Assembly: GCA_030446805.1 (NCBI GenBank)
Contig: JAUJMO010000002.1
Coordinates: 215,664-279,663 of the forward strand
Direction of reading: 5' to 3'
DNA: 64,000 nucleotides
From: Caulobacteraceae bacterium
GTDB taxonomy: Bacteria > Pseudomonadota > Alphaproteobacteria > Caulobacterales > Caulobacteraceae
Part shown: piece after piece, positions 50,758 through 59,009 of the stretch
Numbering within the stretch: position 1 is the stretch's first letter
Layout of the letters: each line of letters opens with the position of its first letter
Translations under genes and position numbers: made by a program
The notes under the pieces: generated by a model
The model's database searches: none
Told to the model about the DNA's origin: nothing
Seen by the model: only the letters and a program-made list of their open reading frames with translations

Positions 50758-52266
50758 TTAGTGCGCGGCCAGGGTGTCGGGGGCGCCGGGCTTATCGTGG
50801 ACGCCGAAGCGGTCGATCATGGTCGAGCTCGCTTCGTTCAGGCCCACGACGTCCACCTCCGCGCCCTCGCGCCGGAACTTGAGGACGACCTTGTCGAGGG
50901 CGGCGACCGCGGAGATGTCCCAGAAATGGGAGCGGCTCACGTCGATGCGGACCCGCTGCAGCACCTCCTTGAAGTCAAAGGCGCTGGCGAAGGTGTCGGC
51001 TGATGCGAAGAAGATCTGGCCCTCCACGGTGTAGGTCCGCTCGGCGCCGTCGGGAGACAGCTCCGAGCTGAAGCTCACCAGCTTGCCCACCTTGCGGGCG
51101 AAGAAGACCCCGCTCAGGAGGACGCCGGCCAACACGCCCTGGGCCAAGTCGTGGGTCAGGACCACGACGGCCACGGTGACCACCATAACGATGCTGGACG
51201 TCGGCGGGTGCTTGCGCAGGTTTTTGATCGAGCCCCAGTTGAAGGTGCCGATCGACACCATGATCATCACGGCCACCAGGGCCGCCATGGGAATCTGACG
51301 CACCCAGTCGTTCAGGGCCACGATCAGGAAGAGGAGGAAACAGCCGGCCACCAGGCTGGACAGGCGTCCGCGGCCGCCGGATTTCACATTGATGACGGAT
51401 TGGCCGATCATGGCGCAGCCGCCCATGCCGCCCAGGAAAGCGGTCACGATGTTGGCTACGCCTTGGCCTGCGCATTCCCGGTTCTTGTTCGACGGCGTGT
51501 CGGTGAGGTCGTCGACGATTTGCGCGGTCAGCAACGACTCCAGCAGGCCCACGGCCGCCATGGTCGCCGAAACGGGGAAGATGATCCGCAGCGTCTCCAG
51601 CGTCAGCGGGACCTGGATCCAGGCGAAGGTGGGAATAGACGACGGCAGCTCGCCCATGTCGCCCACGCGGCGGACGTCCATGTCGAGGACGATGGACAAG
51701 GCGGACAGCACCACAATGGCGACCAGCGGCGAAGGGATCGCCCGGGTGATGCGCGGGAGCAGGTAGATGATGGCCAGTCCGCCGGCGACCATGGCGTAGG
51801 TCTCCCAGGGCACGCCGGTCAGCTCGGGCAGCTGCGCCATGAAGATCAGGATCGCCAGCGCATTGACGAAGCCGGTCAGGACCGAACGCGAGACAAAGCG
51901 CATGAGCGCGCCCAAGCGAAGCGCCCCGGCGGCGATCTGGATGAGCCCCATCAACACAGTGGCCGCGAACAGGTACTGGATCCCGTGGTCGCGGACGAGA
52001 TCGATGAGCAGGAGTGCGATCGCGGCGGTGGCGGCCGAGATCATGGCCGGCCGTCCTCCGAGAAAGGCGGTTACAACGCAGATGGAGAAAGAGGCGTAGA
52101 GCCCGAGGCGCGGGTCGACTCCGGCGATGATGGAGAAACCGATCGCCTCGGGGATGAGCGCCAGAGCGACGACGACACCGGCGAGGACGTCGCCTCGGAT
52201 GTTGAAGAGCCAATCTCTCCGGAACGCAGCTAGGGAAAGCTCACGCCCCACGGCGGGTAAAGCCAT
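50758..52266 (-). CDS. SulP family anion permease with STAS domain
   Basis: A 502-residue membrane transporter. The SulP core begins [42 protein letters not shown] and includes [25 protein letters not shown] and [22 protein letters not shown]. The C-terminal STAS domain ([38 protein letters not shown]) completes it. The family moves sulfate, bicarbonate or dicarboxylates. The close universal stress protein gene (operon) recalls Na+/bicarbonate SulP loci, but the substrate is not known. Confidence 0.92.
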   Translation of the reverse strand: MALPAVGRELSLAAFRRDWLFNIRGDVLAGVVVALALIPEAIGFSIIAGVDPRLGLYASFSICVVTAFLGGRPAMISAATAAIALLLIDLVRDHGIQYLFAATVLMGLIQIAAGALRLGALMRFVSRSVLTGFVNALAILIFMAQLPELTGVPWETYAMVAGGLAIIYLLPRITRAIPSPLVAIVVLSALSIVLDMDVRRVGDMGELPSSIPTFAWIQVPLTLETLRIIFPVSATMAAVGLLESLLTAQIVDDLTDTPSNKNRECAGQGVANIVTAFLGGMGGCAMIGQSVINVKSGGRGRLSSLVAGCFLLFLIVALNDWVRQIPMAALVAVMIMVSIGTFNWGSIKNLRKHPPTSSIVMVVTVAVVVLTHDLAQGVLAGVLLSGVFFARKVGKLVSFSSELSPDGAERTYTVEGQIFFASADTFASAFDFKEVLQRVRIDVSRSHFWDISAVAALDKVVLKFRREGAEVDVVGLNEASSTMIDRFGVHDKPGAPDTLAAH

Positions 52267-52527
52267 GTCGCCTCATGTTTGAGGACCCTTCCAGGTCCGA
52301 TTTGCACTAAGGGCGGCCGGGCCTGGGCTCGGCATCCGCAGCCGTTCACTGCCATACGCGGGGCCGGCCGATCATCGCGCAAGCGCGCGTTCAACAAACC
52401 TTATGGCCGCCCGGGCTCGCCAGGGCAACCCCCGAAGCGCTCCAGCCAGGCCCGCCGCGGCCGGTGCGGCTGATGGGGTCCCTCATCTGAGGCCATCGCC
52501 ATCGTGCTCCGGCGACGAAGAACTCCG

Positions 52528-53280
52528 TCAGGGCGCGGTTCCGTCCTCGGTCGGGTCACCGTTCCGGGCGACTCGTCCGATGTAGATCGTGCAACTCGAC
52601 CGGCAGCCCTGAAGGGGATTGTCGAACTCGACCACCGGGCTTTGAACAGTCTGGAACACGGCTCGCATGTCCTGCAAGAAAGCGTCTTCCGGCGGGGCGT
52701 CGGACCACATGGCGAACACGCCGTCCGGCTTCAAACGGCCGCGGAGGCGCCCGAGCCCCTGGCGGGTGTAGAAGGCGCCGTGATCCGAGTTGAGCAGGGC
52801 TCCCGGTGAGTGGTCGATGTCGAGCAGGATGGCGTCGTGCCTTCGGTCGGGCTGGGTGGGATCAAAGCCGCCCGAACCTGAAACCAGGGCGAAGAAGTCT
52901 CCCAACAGGAGTCGGCACCGCGGGTCCCCCGACAAGCTCGGCCCGAGAGGGGCCAATCCACGGCGATGCCAGTCTATGACGGGCTCCAGAGCCTCGACAA
53001 CCAGGAGGGAAGACACGCGCGGATCCTCGAGCGCGGCGCGCGCCGTGTAGCCCAGGCCCAGCCCGCCGACCACCACGTCGAGGCCGTGGGTCGCCAGAAC
53101 CGCCAAGCCCAGCTGAGCAAGCGCCGTCTCCCCCACGGTGAACAGGCTGGACATGAGGAACTCTTCGCCCAGGATCACTTCGTGGACCTCGGTGTCGAGC
53201 GACAGGATTCGCCGGCGTCGAAGACTGATCGTCCCCATGACGGTTTCCTGGTGGTCCAGTTCCTCAAACAGCAGGCTCAT
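52528..53280 (-). CDS. Spermidine synthase-like methyltransferase-fold protein
   Basis: A 250-residue protein with an opening LFEELDHQETVMGTISLRRRRILSLDTEVHEVILGEEFLMSS. The nucleotide site follows: DVVVGGLGLGYTARAALEDPRVSSLLVVEALEPVIDWHRRGL. HDAILLDIDHSPG then replaces the catalytic aspartate block. It resembles stand-alone polyamine-aminopropyltransferase relatives, but the catalytic DxTDPxG motif is LDIDHSPG here, so putrescine activity is doubtful. It precedes no polyamine gene. Function is probably another AdoMet- or dcAdoMet-dependent reaction. Confidence 0.78.
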   Translation of the reverse strand: MSLLFEELDHQETVMGTISLRRRRILSLDTEVHEVILGEEFLMSSLFTVGETALAQLGLAVLATHGLDVVVGGLGLGYTARAALEDPRVSSLLVVEALEPVIDWHRRGLAPLGPSLSGDPRCRLLLGDFFALVSGSGGFDPTQPDRRHDAILLDIDHSPGALLNSDHGAFYTRQGLGRLRGRLKPDGVFAMWSDAPPEDAFLQDMRAVFQTVQSPVVEFDNPLQGCRSSCTIYIGRVARNGDPTEDGTAP

Positions 53281-53336
53281 CCTATCCCCTTCAGCGCTCG
53301 TCTTGGCGCCAGACGCACGCGCATCGAACGGCGGCT

Positions 53337-54581
53337 TCAGTCTTCAGGAGGACGCCCCCGCGCGGCCCGCGTCAGGCGCGATTTGTCGGCGTCCAAGGTG
53401 AGTTCCCCCATAGCGCGCTCGAGCGCCAGGGCCGAATGGTCCCGCGCCGCGGCTTGCAGAGAAGCGTCGCCCAGCGCGGCGAGCGCGGCCAGGGCTTCCT
53501 GCAGACGCTCGCCAACCACCGCGTCGCGCGCGCCGTAAATCGCGATCGGGGTGAAGAGATCGTCAAGGAGCTCCTCCGGGCGGAGCGGTTGAACCCGTAG
53601 ATTCGGCAAGTCCGCCCGCGCGTCCGGGGCGGGCGCCTCGCGCACCCAGCGGGTCAAGAGGTCCACGCCGGTCGCAATCACATCGATGGCGGTCCCGGGG
53701 TCGTTGACGCCCGGCGAGAGCGCCTTGGCCCCGATCTGCCCCAACACGGTTAGACCGAAGCGGGGGTCCTGATCGAACGTCCGACGTTCGCCCAGGATGA
53801 AGGCGGCACGCAGCCGGCCGACCTCGTCCGTGGTCAGATTGGCTCGCCCGGAGAAGCGCAGCAAGGGCTGGGCGGCGTGCACGAAGATTCCTGGCATGGC
53901 CTCCACCTGGACAGTCACGCCCAGCGCGCCAGCACACTTCTGCAGAGCATCGAGGTCGACGGCGCGCACGTAGCCGGTTGCGTCCGCGTCCACAGCCACT
54001 CCGGGGTCGTGCGCGCTTGCCGGCGCGGTCGGCATCTTACTGCGCGCGTGGAAGGCGCTCTCCGTCGCGTGCTTGACGCGGTCGATGGCCTCGTCGACCT
54101 GGCCCAGGAGTGACAGCTGCGCGATCCAGCGGATCAGGGCGGCGACCACCAGCAGCAGCACGACCACCGTGACGAAGAACAGGATGACCCGGCCTTGAGC
54201 GCCGTAGTAACCCGTGCGCAGCGCGAAAATGCCCACCACCGCATAGATGAAGGCGCCTACGAAGGTGGCGAGCGAACCTTGCCCGCGACCGTCCGAGACC
54301 ATGAGCTTGGCCGCGCGGGGCGTCGCGAGCGCAGCCACGGCGGTGTAGGCGGTAACGAGCGTCGCGAGCGAGAAGGTGGCCACCGCCAACATGCTGCTGG
54401 CCAGGATCGACAGCACCTCATCAACCCCATTCGTTCCGATCTTGAGCGCGAGGTCCTCCGGCACCCAGCGGCGGAACACGACGGCGGCCAGCGCGGTGAC
54501 CAGACCCAGGATGCTGTAGGCCGCCACACGCAGCCACAGCTGACGTCCGGCTTGGGAGAGCGTGAACAGCCACTCCCGCAT
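53337..54581 (-). CDS. DUF2254 family membrane protein
   Basis: A 414-residue protein with four N-terminal helices (AAYSILGLVTALAAVVFR; SILASSMLAVATFSLATLVTAYTAV; FVGAFIYAVVGIFALRTGYY; RVILFFVTVVVLLLVVAALIRWI). The cytoplasmic part contains ALSPGVNDPGTAID, the hallmark of DUF2254, preceded by GERRTFDQDPRFGLTVLGQIGAKAL. Its function is unknown. It lies 2 bp from the DUF421 gene, so the two form an operon. This pair recurs in alphaproteobacterial stress and envelope islands. Confidence 0.87.
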   Translation of the reverse strand: MREWLFTLSQAGRQLWLRVAAYSILGLVTALAAVVFRRWVPEDLALKIGTNGVDEVLSILASSMLAVATFSLATLVTAYTAVAALATPRAAKLMVSDGRGQGSLATFVGAFIYAVVGIFALRTGYYGAQGRVILFFVTVVVLLLVVAALIRWIAQLSLLGQVDEAIDRVKHATESAFHARSKMPTAPASAHDPGVAVDADATGYVRAVDLDALQKCAGALGVTVQVEAMPGIFVHAAQPLLRFSGRANLTTDEVGRLRAAFILGERRTFDQDPRFGLTVLGQIGAKALSPGVNDPGTAIDVIATGVDLLTRWVREAPAPDARADLPNLRVQPLRPEELLDDLFTPIAIYGARDAVVGERLQEALAALAALGDASLQAAARDHSALALERAMGELTLDADKSRLTRAARGRPPED

Positions 54582-54583
54582 CC

Positions 54584-55075
54584 TCAGGACCGCTTCAAGA
54601 TGGCGGTCAGCGAACCGTCCGATTCGAGGAGCACCACCTCGGCCTCGTCGAAGTCTCGCCCCCCGCTTTCGCGAACAGCGCTCATGAGTTCAGCTTCGGT
54701 GATCCGCTCTCTACGCATCGCCGGGCCGATCGGTTCGCCGCCGCGCAGAAGCACCGTGGGCTCGGCGCGGATGAGCTTGGAGATTTTGGAGGAGCGGACC
54801 GACGTCCAGGTGACGGCGAACTGCAGGGCGATGAGCAGCGCCAAGGCGGATAGCCCCTCGGCGAGGGCCACGTCCTGGGACAGCAGGATGGTCGCCAGGG
54901 TCGATCCGAGCGCCACGGTCACGACGAGGTCGAAGGCGTTGAGCTTGGACAGCGTTCGCTTGCCCGAAACTCGCAACAGCAGGATCAGGCTGACGTAGCC
55001 CAGCACGCCGACGAGCAGCGTACGCCCGATGCCCGTCCAGCCCTGAAACAGCATGTCCGGCACGCTCATGGTCAT
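54584..55075 (-). CDS. DUF421 (YetF/YcaP-like) membrane protein
   Basis: A 163-residue protein with three N-terminal helices and a C-terminal cytoplasmic domain: GRTLLVGVLGYVSLILLLRVSGKRTLSKLNAFDLVVTVALGSTLATILLS. KLIRAEPTVLLRGGEPIGPAMRRERITEAELMSAVRESG follows, and the RV-SGKRTLSKL and FD-VTVALGS segments are diagnostic. YetF homologues are linked to spore and envelope functions in Bacillus; here the role is unknown. It heads the two-gene unit with DUF2254. Confidence 0.88.
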   Translation of the reverse strand: MTMSVPDMLFQGWTGIGRTLLVGVLGYVSLILLLRVSGKRTLSKLNAFDLVVTVALGSTLATILLSQDVALAEGLSALALLIALQFAVTWTSVRSSKISKLIRAEPTVLLRGGEPIGPAMRRERITEAELMSAVRESGGRDFDEAEVVLLESDGSLTAILKRS

Positions 55076-55419
55076 CTCTCCGATCCGAGGCCTTGCTCGA
55101 GCGCCGCACCTTAGCGGAGCCCAACGGCGGCCGTTCCGCAGGGTTCTACTCCGGCGCGCGATCAGGCGTGCGGTCGCGCTCCAGCCCGGGTTCCGTCAGC
55201 CGGCGCCTGACCCCGGGGATCGCGGATAGCGCCCGCCCTGGCCTTCATCTTCGCAGCCTACCTCATCGGGCGGGTGCTGAATGCTGCTTGGGACCGCGGC
55301 GACCTCTGAGATCGTGGGCGCGCCGCCTCCGCGGATGGCCGCCGACGACGCCGGCGTTCAATCGCCAGACCTGCAAGGAGGTCTCCTGGACCCGGAGGCG
55401 AGGGCGCCGGCAGGATCGT
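55076..55419. other. Intergenic region (344 bp) with a membrane-peptide relic
   Basis: No complete gene is supported. On the plus strand a start-less frame of about 30 codons reads APALAFIFAAYLIGRVLNAAWDRGDL before its TGA; this looks like the tail of a small membrane protein, with an in-frame TGA immediately upstream. It may be a relic. Otherwise the region holds only the DUF421 promoter. Confidence 0.5.
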
Positions 55420-56085
55420 TCAGGGTCTGACCATTGCGGGAGCGCCGCCGGGCTCTCCATAAGCCGGAGTCTGACCGGCCGGCCCACCCGAGTCTCCGGT
55501 CGGCGTCACGGGATTGACCGCCGCGCCTGCATTCTCCTGTGATACGGTCCCCACCGCGCCCGTCAGGGTTTCGGGCCGCGCCGCGGCCGCCCGCGCATCC
55601 GCGTCCGCCCCGTCACGGTTGCATCCCGCCGACCCGACGGCGAGGAACACCGATAGGAGGAGGGGCGTTCCAAGCGTTCGTGCTCCAATCGTTAGAGGAT
55701 CCTGCTGTCTCGCGGCAGGGCTTGAGGGGAGCACCCGAGGTCCCGGCGCCCTGTCGAGTCTAGGTCGTGATCCGTCGGAGCGAGTTCGGCGCTCTCCAGG
55801 AGGGACAGCCGGCCGCTGTCGGGCGCCCGGGCGCTCCGGTGGGGAGACTGCGCGCGCGGGCGACGCCGTCTGGCCCAGGCGTCGCAGTTCGCCAAAGGGT
55901 TCTTGGACCAGAAGCTCCACTTCGCGCTCCGATGCTGCTTCCAACTGAAGCAGATCCAGCGCTCCGGCCAGGGCGGCCTCGCGGGAAGCGAAGATCTGAG
56001 AGCCGCGTGCCTCAGGCAGGACTCTCCAGCCGTCTGGAAAGGCGATCACGGCCAGAATGCGGATGTCGTCTTGAGCTGGGGCCAT
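55420..56085 (-). CDS. Composite hypothetical frame; C-terminus resembles a small lipoprotein
   Basis: An open frame of 221 codons from an ATG, reading MAPAQDDIRILAVIAFPDGW, whose first 70 residues look like a soluble protein (SREAALAGALDLLQLEAASEREVELLVQEPFGELRRL). The middle 60 residues are Pro/Arg/Ser-rich and read like shadow sequence. The last 89 begin IGARTLGTPLLLSVFLAVGSAGCNRDG, a lipoprotein signal with lipobox SAGC followed by a low-complexity acidic tail. No ATG, GTG or TTG precedes that signal; an ATT at 55689 with a weak AGGA is the only fit. So either one fused protein or two genes with a lost stop. A symmetrical motif (see 56119) lies upstream of the ATG. Confidence 0.45.
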   Translation of the reverse strand: MAPAQDDIRILAVIAFPDGWRVLPEARGSQIFASREAALAGALDLLQLEAASEREVELLVQEPFGELRRLGQTASPARAVSPPERPGARQRPAVPPGERRTRSDGSRPRLDRAPGPRVLPSSPAARQQDPLTIGARTLGTPLLLSVFLAVGSAGCNRDGADADARAAAARPETLTGAVGTVSQENAGAAVNPVTPTGDSGGPAGQTPAYGEPGGAPAMVRP

Positions 56086-56118
56086 GACGCAGCATAGGGC
56101 GACCTCGCCCTGGCTTCG

Positions 56119-56139
56119 GTTCAACGTTGAACATACGGG
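56119..56139. promoter_or_regulatory. Palindromic motif GTTCAACGTTGAAC plus CATACGGG (site A)
   Basis: A perfect 14-bp palindrome 34 bp upstream of the ATG of the composite gene. The 21-bp block GTTCAA-NNN-TGAACATA-N-GG-N recurs at 58880 before the PCu(A)C-like operon (16 of 21 positions identical). Both have the same orientation relative to their genes, so one regulator may control them. Confidence 0.45.
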
Positions 56140-56247
56140 CGAAGCTTGCGAGCGATCCTCGGGCATCCGGCGGCGGCTTTCGTTTCCGCGACCCCCACGC
56201 CCGTCCAAGCGCTCCACGGCAATGGGCGCCTTCCGGCAGAAGTCTGC

Positions 56248-57267
56248 TCAGGCCGGGATGAAGACGACGTCCGTGCCGGCCCTCACCGCCGCGCCGAGCT
56301 CTTTCGCGTCCCAGTTGGTCAGGCGCACGCAACCGTGGCTGGCCTGTTTGGCGATCATGCGGGGGAGGGGCGAGCCATGAATGCCGTACCCGTCCTTGGT
56401 CAGGTCGATCCACATGGATCCGACCGGATTGTTGGGGCCCGGCGCGATCTTCAGTCGTTGGTCGGGTCCCCAGCTCCGGCCTCTCGGGTCGAAGTAGTAG
56501 GCCGGATCGGGCGCCACCACCCGGACCTTCATGCTTCCGTCCGGAGACGGGAGGCTCTGGCTGCCGATCGTGGCGGGGTAGAGGGCGACCAGCTTTCCGG
56601 CCGCGTCATAGGCGCGAACGGCGTTGTCGCCCTTGTCCACCTCGATCCGGGCGACCTTTGTTCCAAGCTCATCGGAGCCTGAGGCAGGAACCAGGATCTC
56701 TGCGCCGCTGCGAGTGAAATCCGCCCCGGGATTGAGAGCCTCCAGCAGGGCCACCGTCGTGTGGTGCTTCTCCGCCAGCAGCTCCTGCGGGCTCGTATAG
56801 CCCAGCCGCTCCAGTTTCGCCTGGTCCACCATGCTGGCGGGGACGTGGTCCAGGAACGGTCCCGTGACGTCGGCCCCTTGGATCGTGTAGCGGACGACAA
56901 CCACTCCCGAACCTGCCTTTCGAAGCCGCTGCATCAGAGGTCGATCGATCTTCCCGTCCGCCGGCAGGCCCGCACTCTGTTCGAACGCCCGTATCGCCCG
57001 AGCGGTGTTGGCGCCCCACACGCCGTCGACGGGTCCAGGAGAGAACCGGGCCTGGTCGAGCCAAACCTGCGCAGCCAGCACCTCTCGCCGTCGCCGCTCC
57101 GAGAACAGCTGGGCTGGAGCTTGATCGAGGCCCGGATCGGAGACCTGGATGGCGCTCTCGGCCGCAGAAGCGAAGGCGGAGGGCGCGCCGGAGCTGACCA
57201 CGCCAGCGGCCAGGAGAGCCGGGATGGCCAGGGCTCTCAGTCGGACGAGGATCGTGTTGCGAGGCAT
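56248..57267 (-). CDS. L,D-transpeptidase with N-terminal peptidoglycan-binding domain
   Basis: A 339-residue exported enzyme. The signal peptide covers about 1-35. A PG_binding_1 domain spans about 60-118 (EVLAAQVWLDQARFSPGPVDGVWGANTARAIRAFEQSAGLPADGKID), then a LysM-like segment, then the YkuD catalytic domain (from 205). Its active site is HGSPLPRM (His297) and SHGCVR (His311, Cys313). It makes 3-3 cross-links in murein or attaches lipoproteins. It is last in a four-gene unit with PRC-barrel, an anchored protein and a PCu(A)C-like lipoprotein; gaps are 14-44 bp. Confidence 0.92.
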   Translation of the reverse strand: MPRNTILVRLRALAIPALLAAGVVSSGAPSAFASAAESAIQVSDPGLDQAPAQLFSERRRREVLAAQVWLDQARFSPGPVDGVWGANTARAIRAFEQSAGLPADGKIDRPLMQRLRKAGSGVVVVRYTIQGADVTGPFLDHVPASMVDQAKLERLGYTSPQELLAEKHHTTVALLEALNPGADFTRSGAEILVPASGSDELGTKVARIEVDKGDNAVRAYDAAGKLVALYPATIGSQSLPSPDGSMKVRVVAPDPAYYFDPRGRSWGPDQRLKIAPGPNNPVGSMWIDLTKDGYGIHGSPLPRMIAKQASHGCVRLTNWDAKELGAAVRAGTDVVFIPA

Positions 57268-57311
57268 GCGGGCTTCGGTAGGGCTTTTGGGGTGAGCGGG
57301 GCGGGTTTCGC

Positions 57312-57629
57312 CTACCTCGGGCGCATCAGGCGGCCCTGGTAGGGCGGCATGGCCGAGGGGCGGAGGGACGCCGCCTGGGATGTTCCGCCGCTGATCGGAG
57401 GATCGTGAGCGACGACGTCATCGGACCGGATTTCCAGCCCCTCGACGGCGTAGGCCTCGCCCTGGTCCGTCACCACGGACTTCACGCGCTCGCCATCGAG
57501 ATCGACCACGAGGTCCTTGATCACCCCGACCTGTCGACCCGAGTTGTTGAGCAACGGACGTTCCCGAATGTCCTGATCGCTGTCCTCCAGGGTCCAGCCG
57601 TTCAGTTCGCTCAGAGTCTGCAGCGCCAT
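57312..57629 (-). CDS. PRC-barrel domain protein
   Basis: A 105-residue protein: LSELNGWTLEDSDQDIRERPLLNNSGRQVGVIKDLVVDLDGERVKSVVTDQGEAYAVEGLEI is a PRC-barrel fold, as seen in stress and RimM-related proteins. There is no signal peptide. The rest is a short unstructured tail. Within the operon it lies between the L,D-transpeptidase and the anchored protein. Its partner is unknown. Confidence 0.85.
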   Translation of the reverse strand: MALQTLSELNGWTLEDSDQDIRERPLLNNSGRQVGVIKDLVVDLDGERVKSVVTDQGEAYAVEGLEIRSDDVVAHDPPISGGTSQAASLRPSAMPPYQGRLMRPR

Positions 57630-57643
57630 GGTGTCGCCTCCTG

Positions 57644-58279
57644 TTATTGGGGAGCCCGGCCCGGAGGACCCGCGGGGGCGAACTCCGCCGGGCTGACGAC
57701 CTGGGCGGAATTGGCCCAGACGTATACCGGCTGGCTGGCGAGGGCGGCGCGATCCCCAGCGTCCAGAACGTCTCCGGCAGGCGGGTCGTCGGCTCGGCGG
57801 ACGATGCCGTCGACGCGGACCCGTTGTCCGGCGTTGACGTTCACCCGGCCCTCGACATAGGCGGGCGGGGACGGGATCTTCTGGTCCAGGACCACCAGAA
57901 CGCGTCGGCCGGCGCCCTCGCCGATCCAGAAGGTGGCGTCTCCGACCATCTCCGGCACGGGAACGTTCTCGAGTCGCACCGGACGTCCGGACAGCGCACT
58001 CGGGTCGCTCGCGGCCAGGAGGGGCTGGAGGCTTGTGATCGGTTCACCTGCCGCGGAGGCGGCCGGAGCGCCTGCTGCGGAGCCGGCGGGGGGCACGGGT
58101 ACGGGCAGCACGGGCTGCGTCGCCCGCAAGCCGGCCGACGCGGCTTGAGTGTCAGTGAGTTGGTCGCCGTCGTTGTTCAGCCGCGACAACAGGAACCAGA
58201 GCAGTCCCGCCGTCACCAGGGCCAGCAGGAGCAGCAGCCACCAAGGGGTCGTTTTACGCTTCAGCCTGATCTCAGCCAT
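57644..58279 (-). CDS. Membrane-anchored hypothetical protein with OB-like periplasmic domain
   Basis: A 211-residue protein: KRKTTPWWLLLLLALVTAGLLWFLL forms one membrane helix. A Pro/Ala linker follows, then a compact beta-rich domain (LSGRPVRLENVPVPEMVGDATFWIGEGAGRRVLVVLDQKIPSPPAYVEGRVNVNAGQRVRVDGIV). The pattern of alternating strands suggests an OB-like or DUF-type fold, and ALASQPVYVWANSAQVV closes it. No named family was recognised. It is second in the PCu(A)C-like operon. Confidence 0.68.
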   Translation of the reverse strand: MAEIRLKRKTTPWWLLLLLALVTAGLLWFLLSRLNNDGDQLTDTQAASAGLRATQPVLPVPVPPAGSAAGAPAASAAGEPITSLQPLLAASDPSALSGRPVRLENVPVPEMVGDATFWIGEGAGRRVLVVLDQKIPSPPAYVEGRVNVNAGQRVRVDGIVRRADDPPAGDVLDAGDRAALASQPVYVWANSAQVVSPAEFAPAGPPGRAPQ

Positions 58280-58293
58280 GGGGTTCCTGCGGT

Positions 58294-58803
58294 CTAGGAG
58301 GCGGGTTCGGCTTCGATCCGGATCGGGAACAGAAGCTGCTGTGGCCCCGCATGCTCGAAGGTAAGCTGGGCGGGCACGGCGGTTCCGGCTACGAGCGGCG
58401 CCTTCAACCCGACCAGACGCATGACATAGCCGCCCGGTGCGAGCTGAACCGCGCCCCTGGCGGGGATGGTGACGGCCTCGACCGGCCGCATGCGCATGAC
58501 GTTGCCGTCCACGAAGGTCTCGTGGACCTCCACCCCGTCCGCCGCATTCGTGGAGCCGCCCGTCAGGCGCTCCTCCTGGGCGGAATTGTTCGCCGCCGTG
58601 AAGAAGCAGGAGGTGGTGGTGGCTCCCTGCGGCGTGGCCCGGCACCAAGCCTCCGTGAGAGCCAGCCCCTCGGTCGCCCGTGCGCGCGCGTCCTCGTCTC
58701 CGCCGCAGCCGACGAGAGCCGAGGAGAAACTCAGGGCGGCCAGAACGGCGACGATCTTATGCGGTCGATGCCTGGGGCGGAGGCCGAAAGATATCGGTCT
58801 CAT
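58294..58803 (-). CDS. PCu(A)C-like copper chaperone lipoprotein (degenerate metal site)
   Basis: A 169-residue lipoprotein with signal ending SSALVGC. The fold matches PCu(A)C chaperones, which deliver Cu(I) to cytochrome oxidase: EAWCRATPQGATTTSCFFTAANN, then VEVHETFVDGNVMRMRPVEAVTIPARGAVQLAPGGYVMRLVGLKAPL. The motif His-x10-Met-x21-His-x-Met has lost its second His (GGYVMRL in place of GGYHxML), although the first His and Met residues remain. Two extra Cys residues precede it. Copper affinity may be altered. It heads a four-gene unit ending in the L,D-transpeptidase; site B lies upstream. Confidence 0.8.
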   Translation of the reverse strand: MRPISFGLRPRHRPHKIVAVLAALSFSSALVGCGGDEDARARATEGLALTEAWCRATPQGATTTSCFFTAANNSAQEERLTGGSTNAADGVEVHETFVDGNVMRMRPVEAVTIPARGAVQLAPGGYVMRLVGLKAPLVAGTAVPAQLTFEHAGPQQLLFPIRIEAEPAS

Positions 58804-58879
58804 GGTTCCAGGGACGGAGGTGCAACGGTGATGAGGTAGGTTCACCCTCGGATTATCCGCGACATCGTCCAGGCCCTTT

Positions 58880-58900
58880 GTTCAAGACTGAACATAGGGA
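58880..58900. promoter_or_regulatory. Motif GTTCAAGACTGAACATAGGGA (site B)
   Basis: A 21-bp element 77 bp upstream of the PCu(A)C-like gene. It shares GTTCAA-NNN-TGAACATA-N-GG-N with site A near 56119. The GTTCA-N4-TGAAC core is symmetric. Confidence 0.45.
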
Positions 58901-59009
58901 GCGGAAAAGGCAGGGACGCTGACCTGAGACACTCCCCCGTCCGTCCGTTGCATTGTTTGCACTACGGGAGACTGCCGGGGATGTAGGACGAACTTGAGCA
59001 TCCGTCGGC

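Noticed and set aside
52267-52527. 32-codon minus-strand frame (MASDEGPHQPHRPRRAWLER...) in the gap before the SulP gene
   Set aside because: Too short, low complexity and without a recognisable relative.
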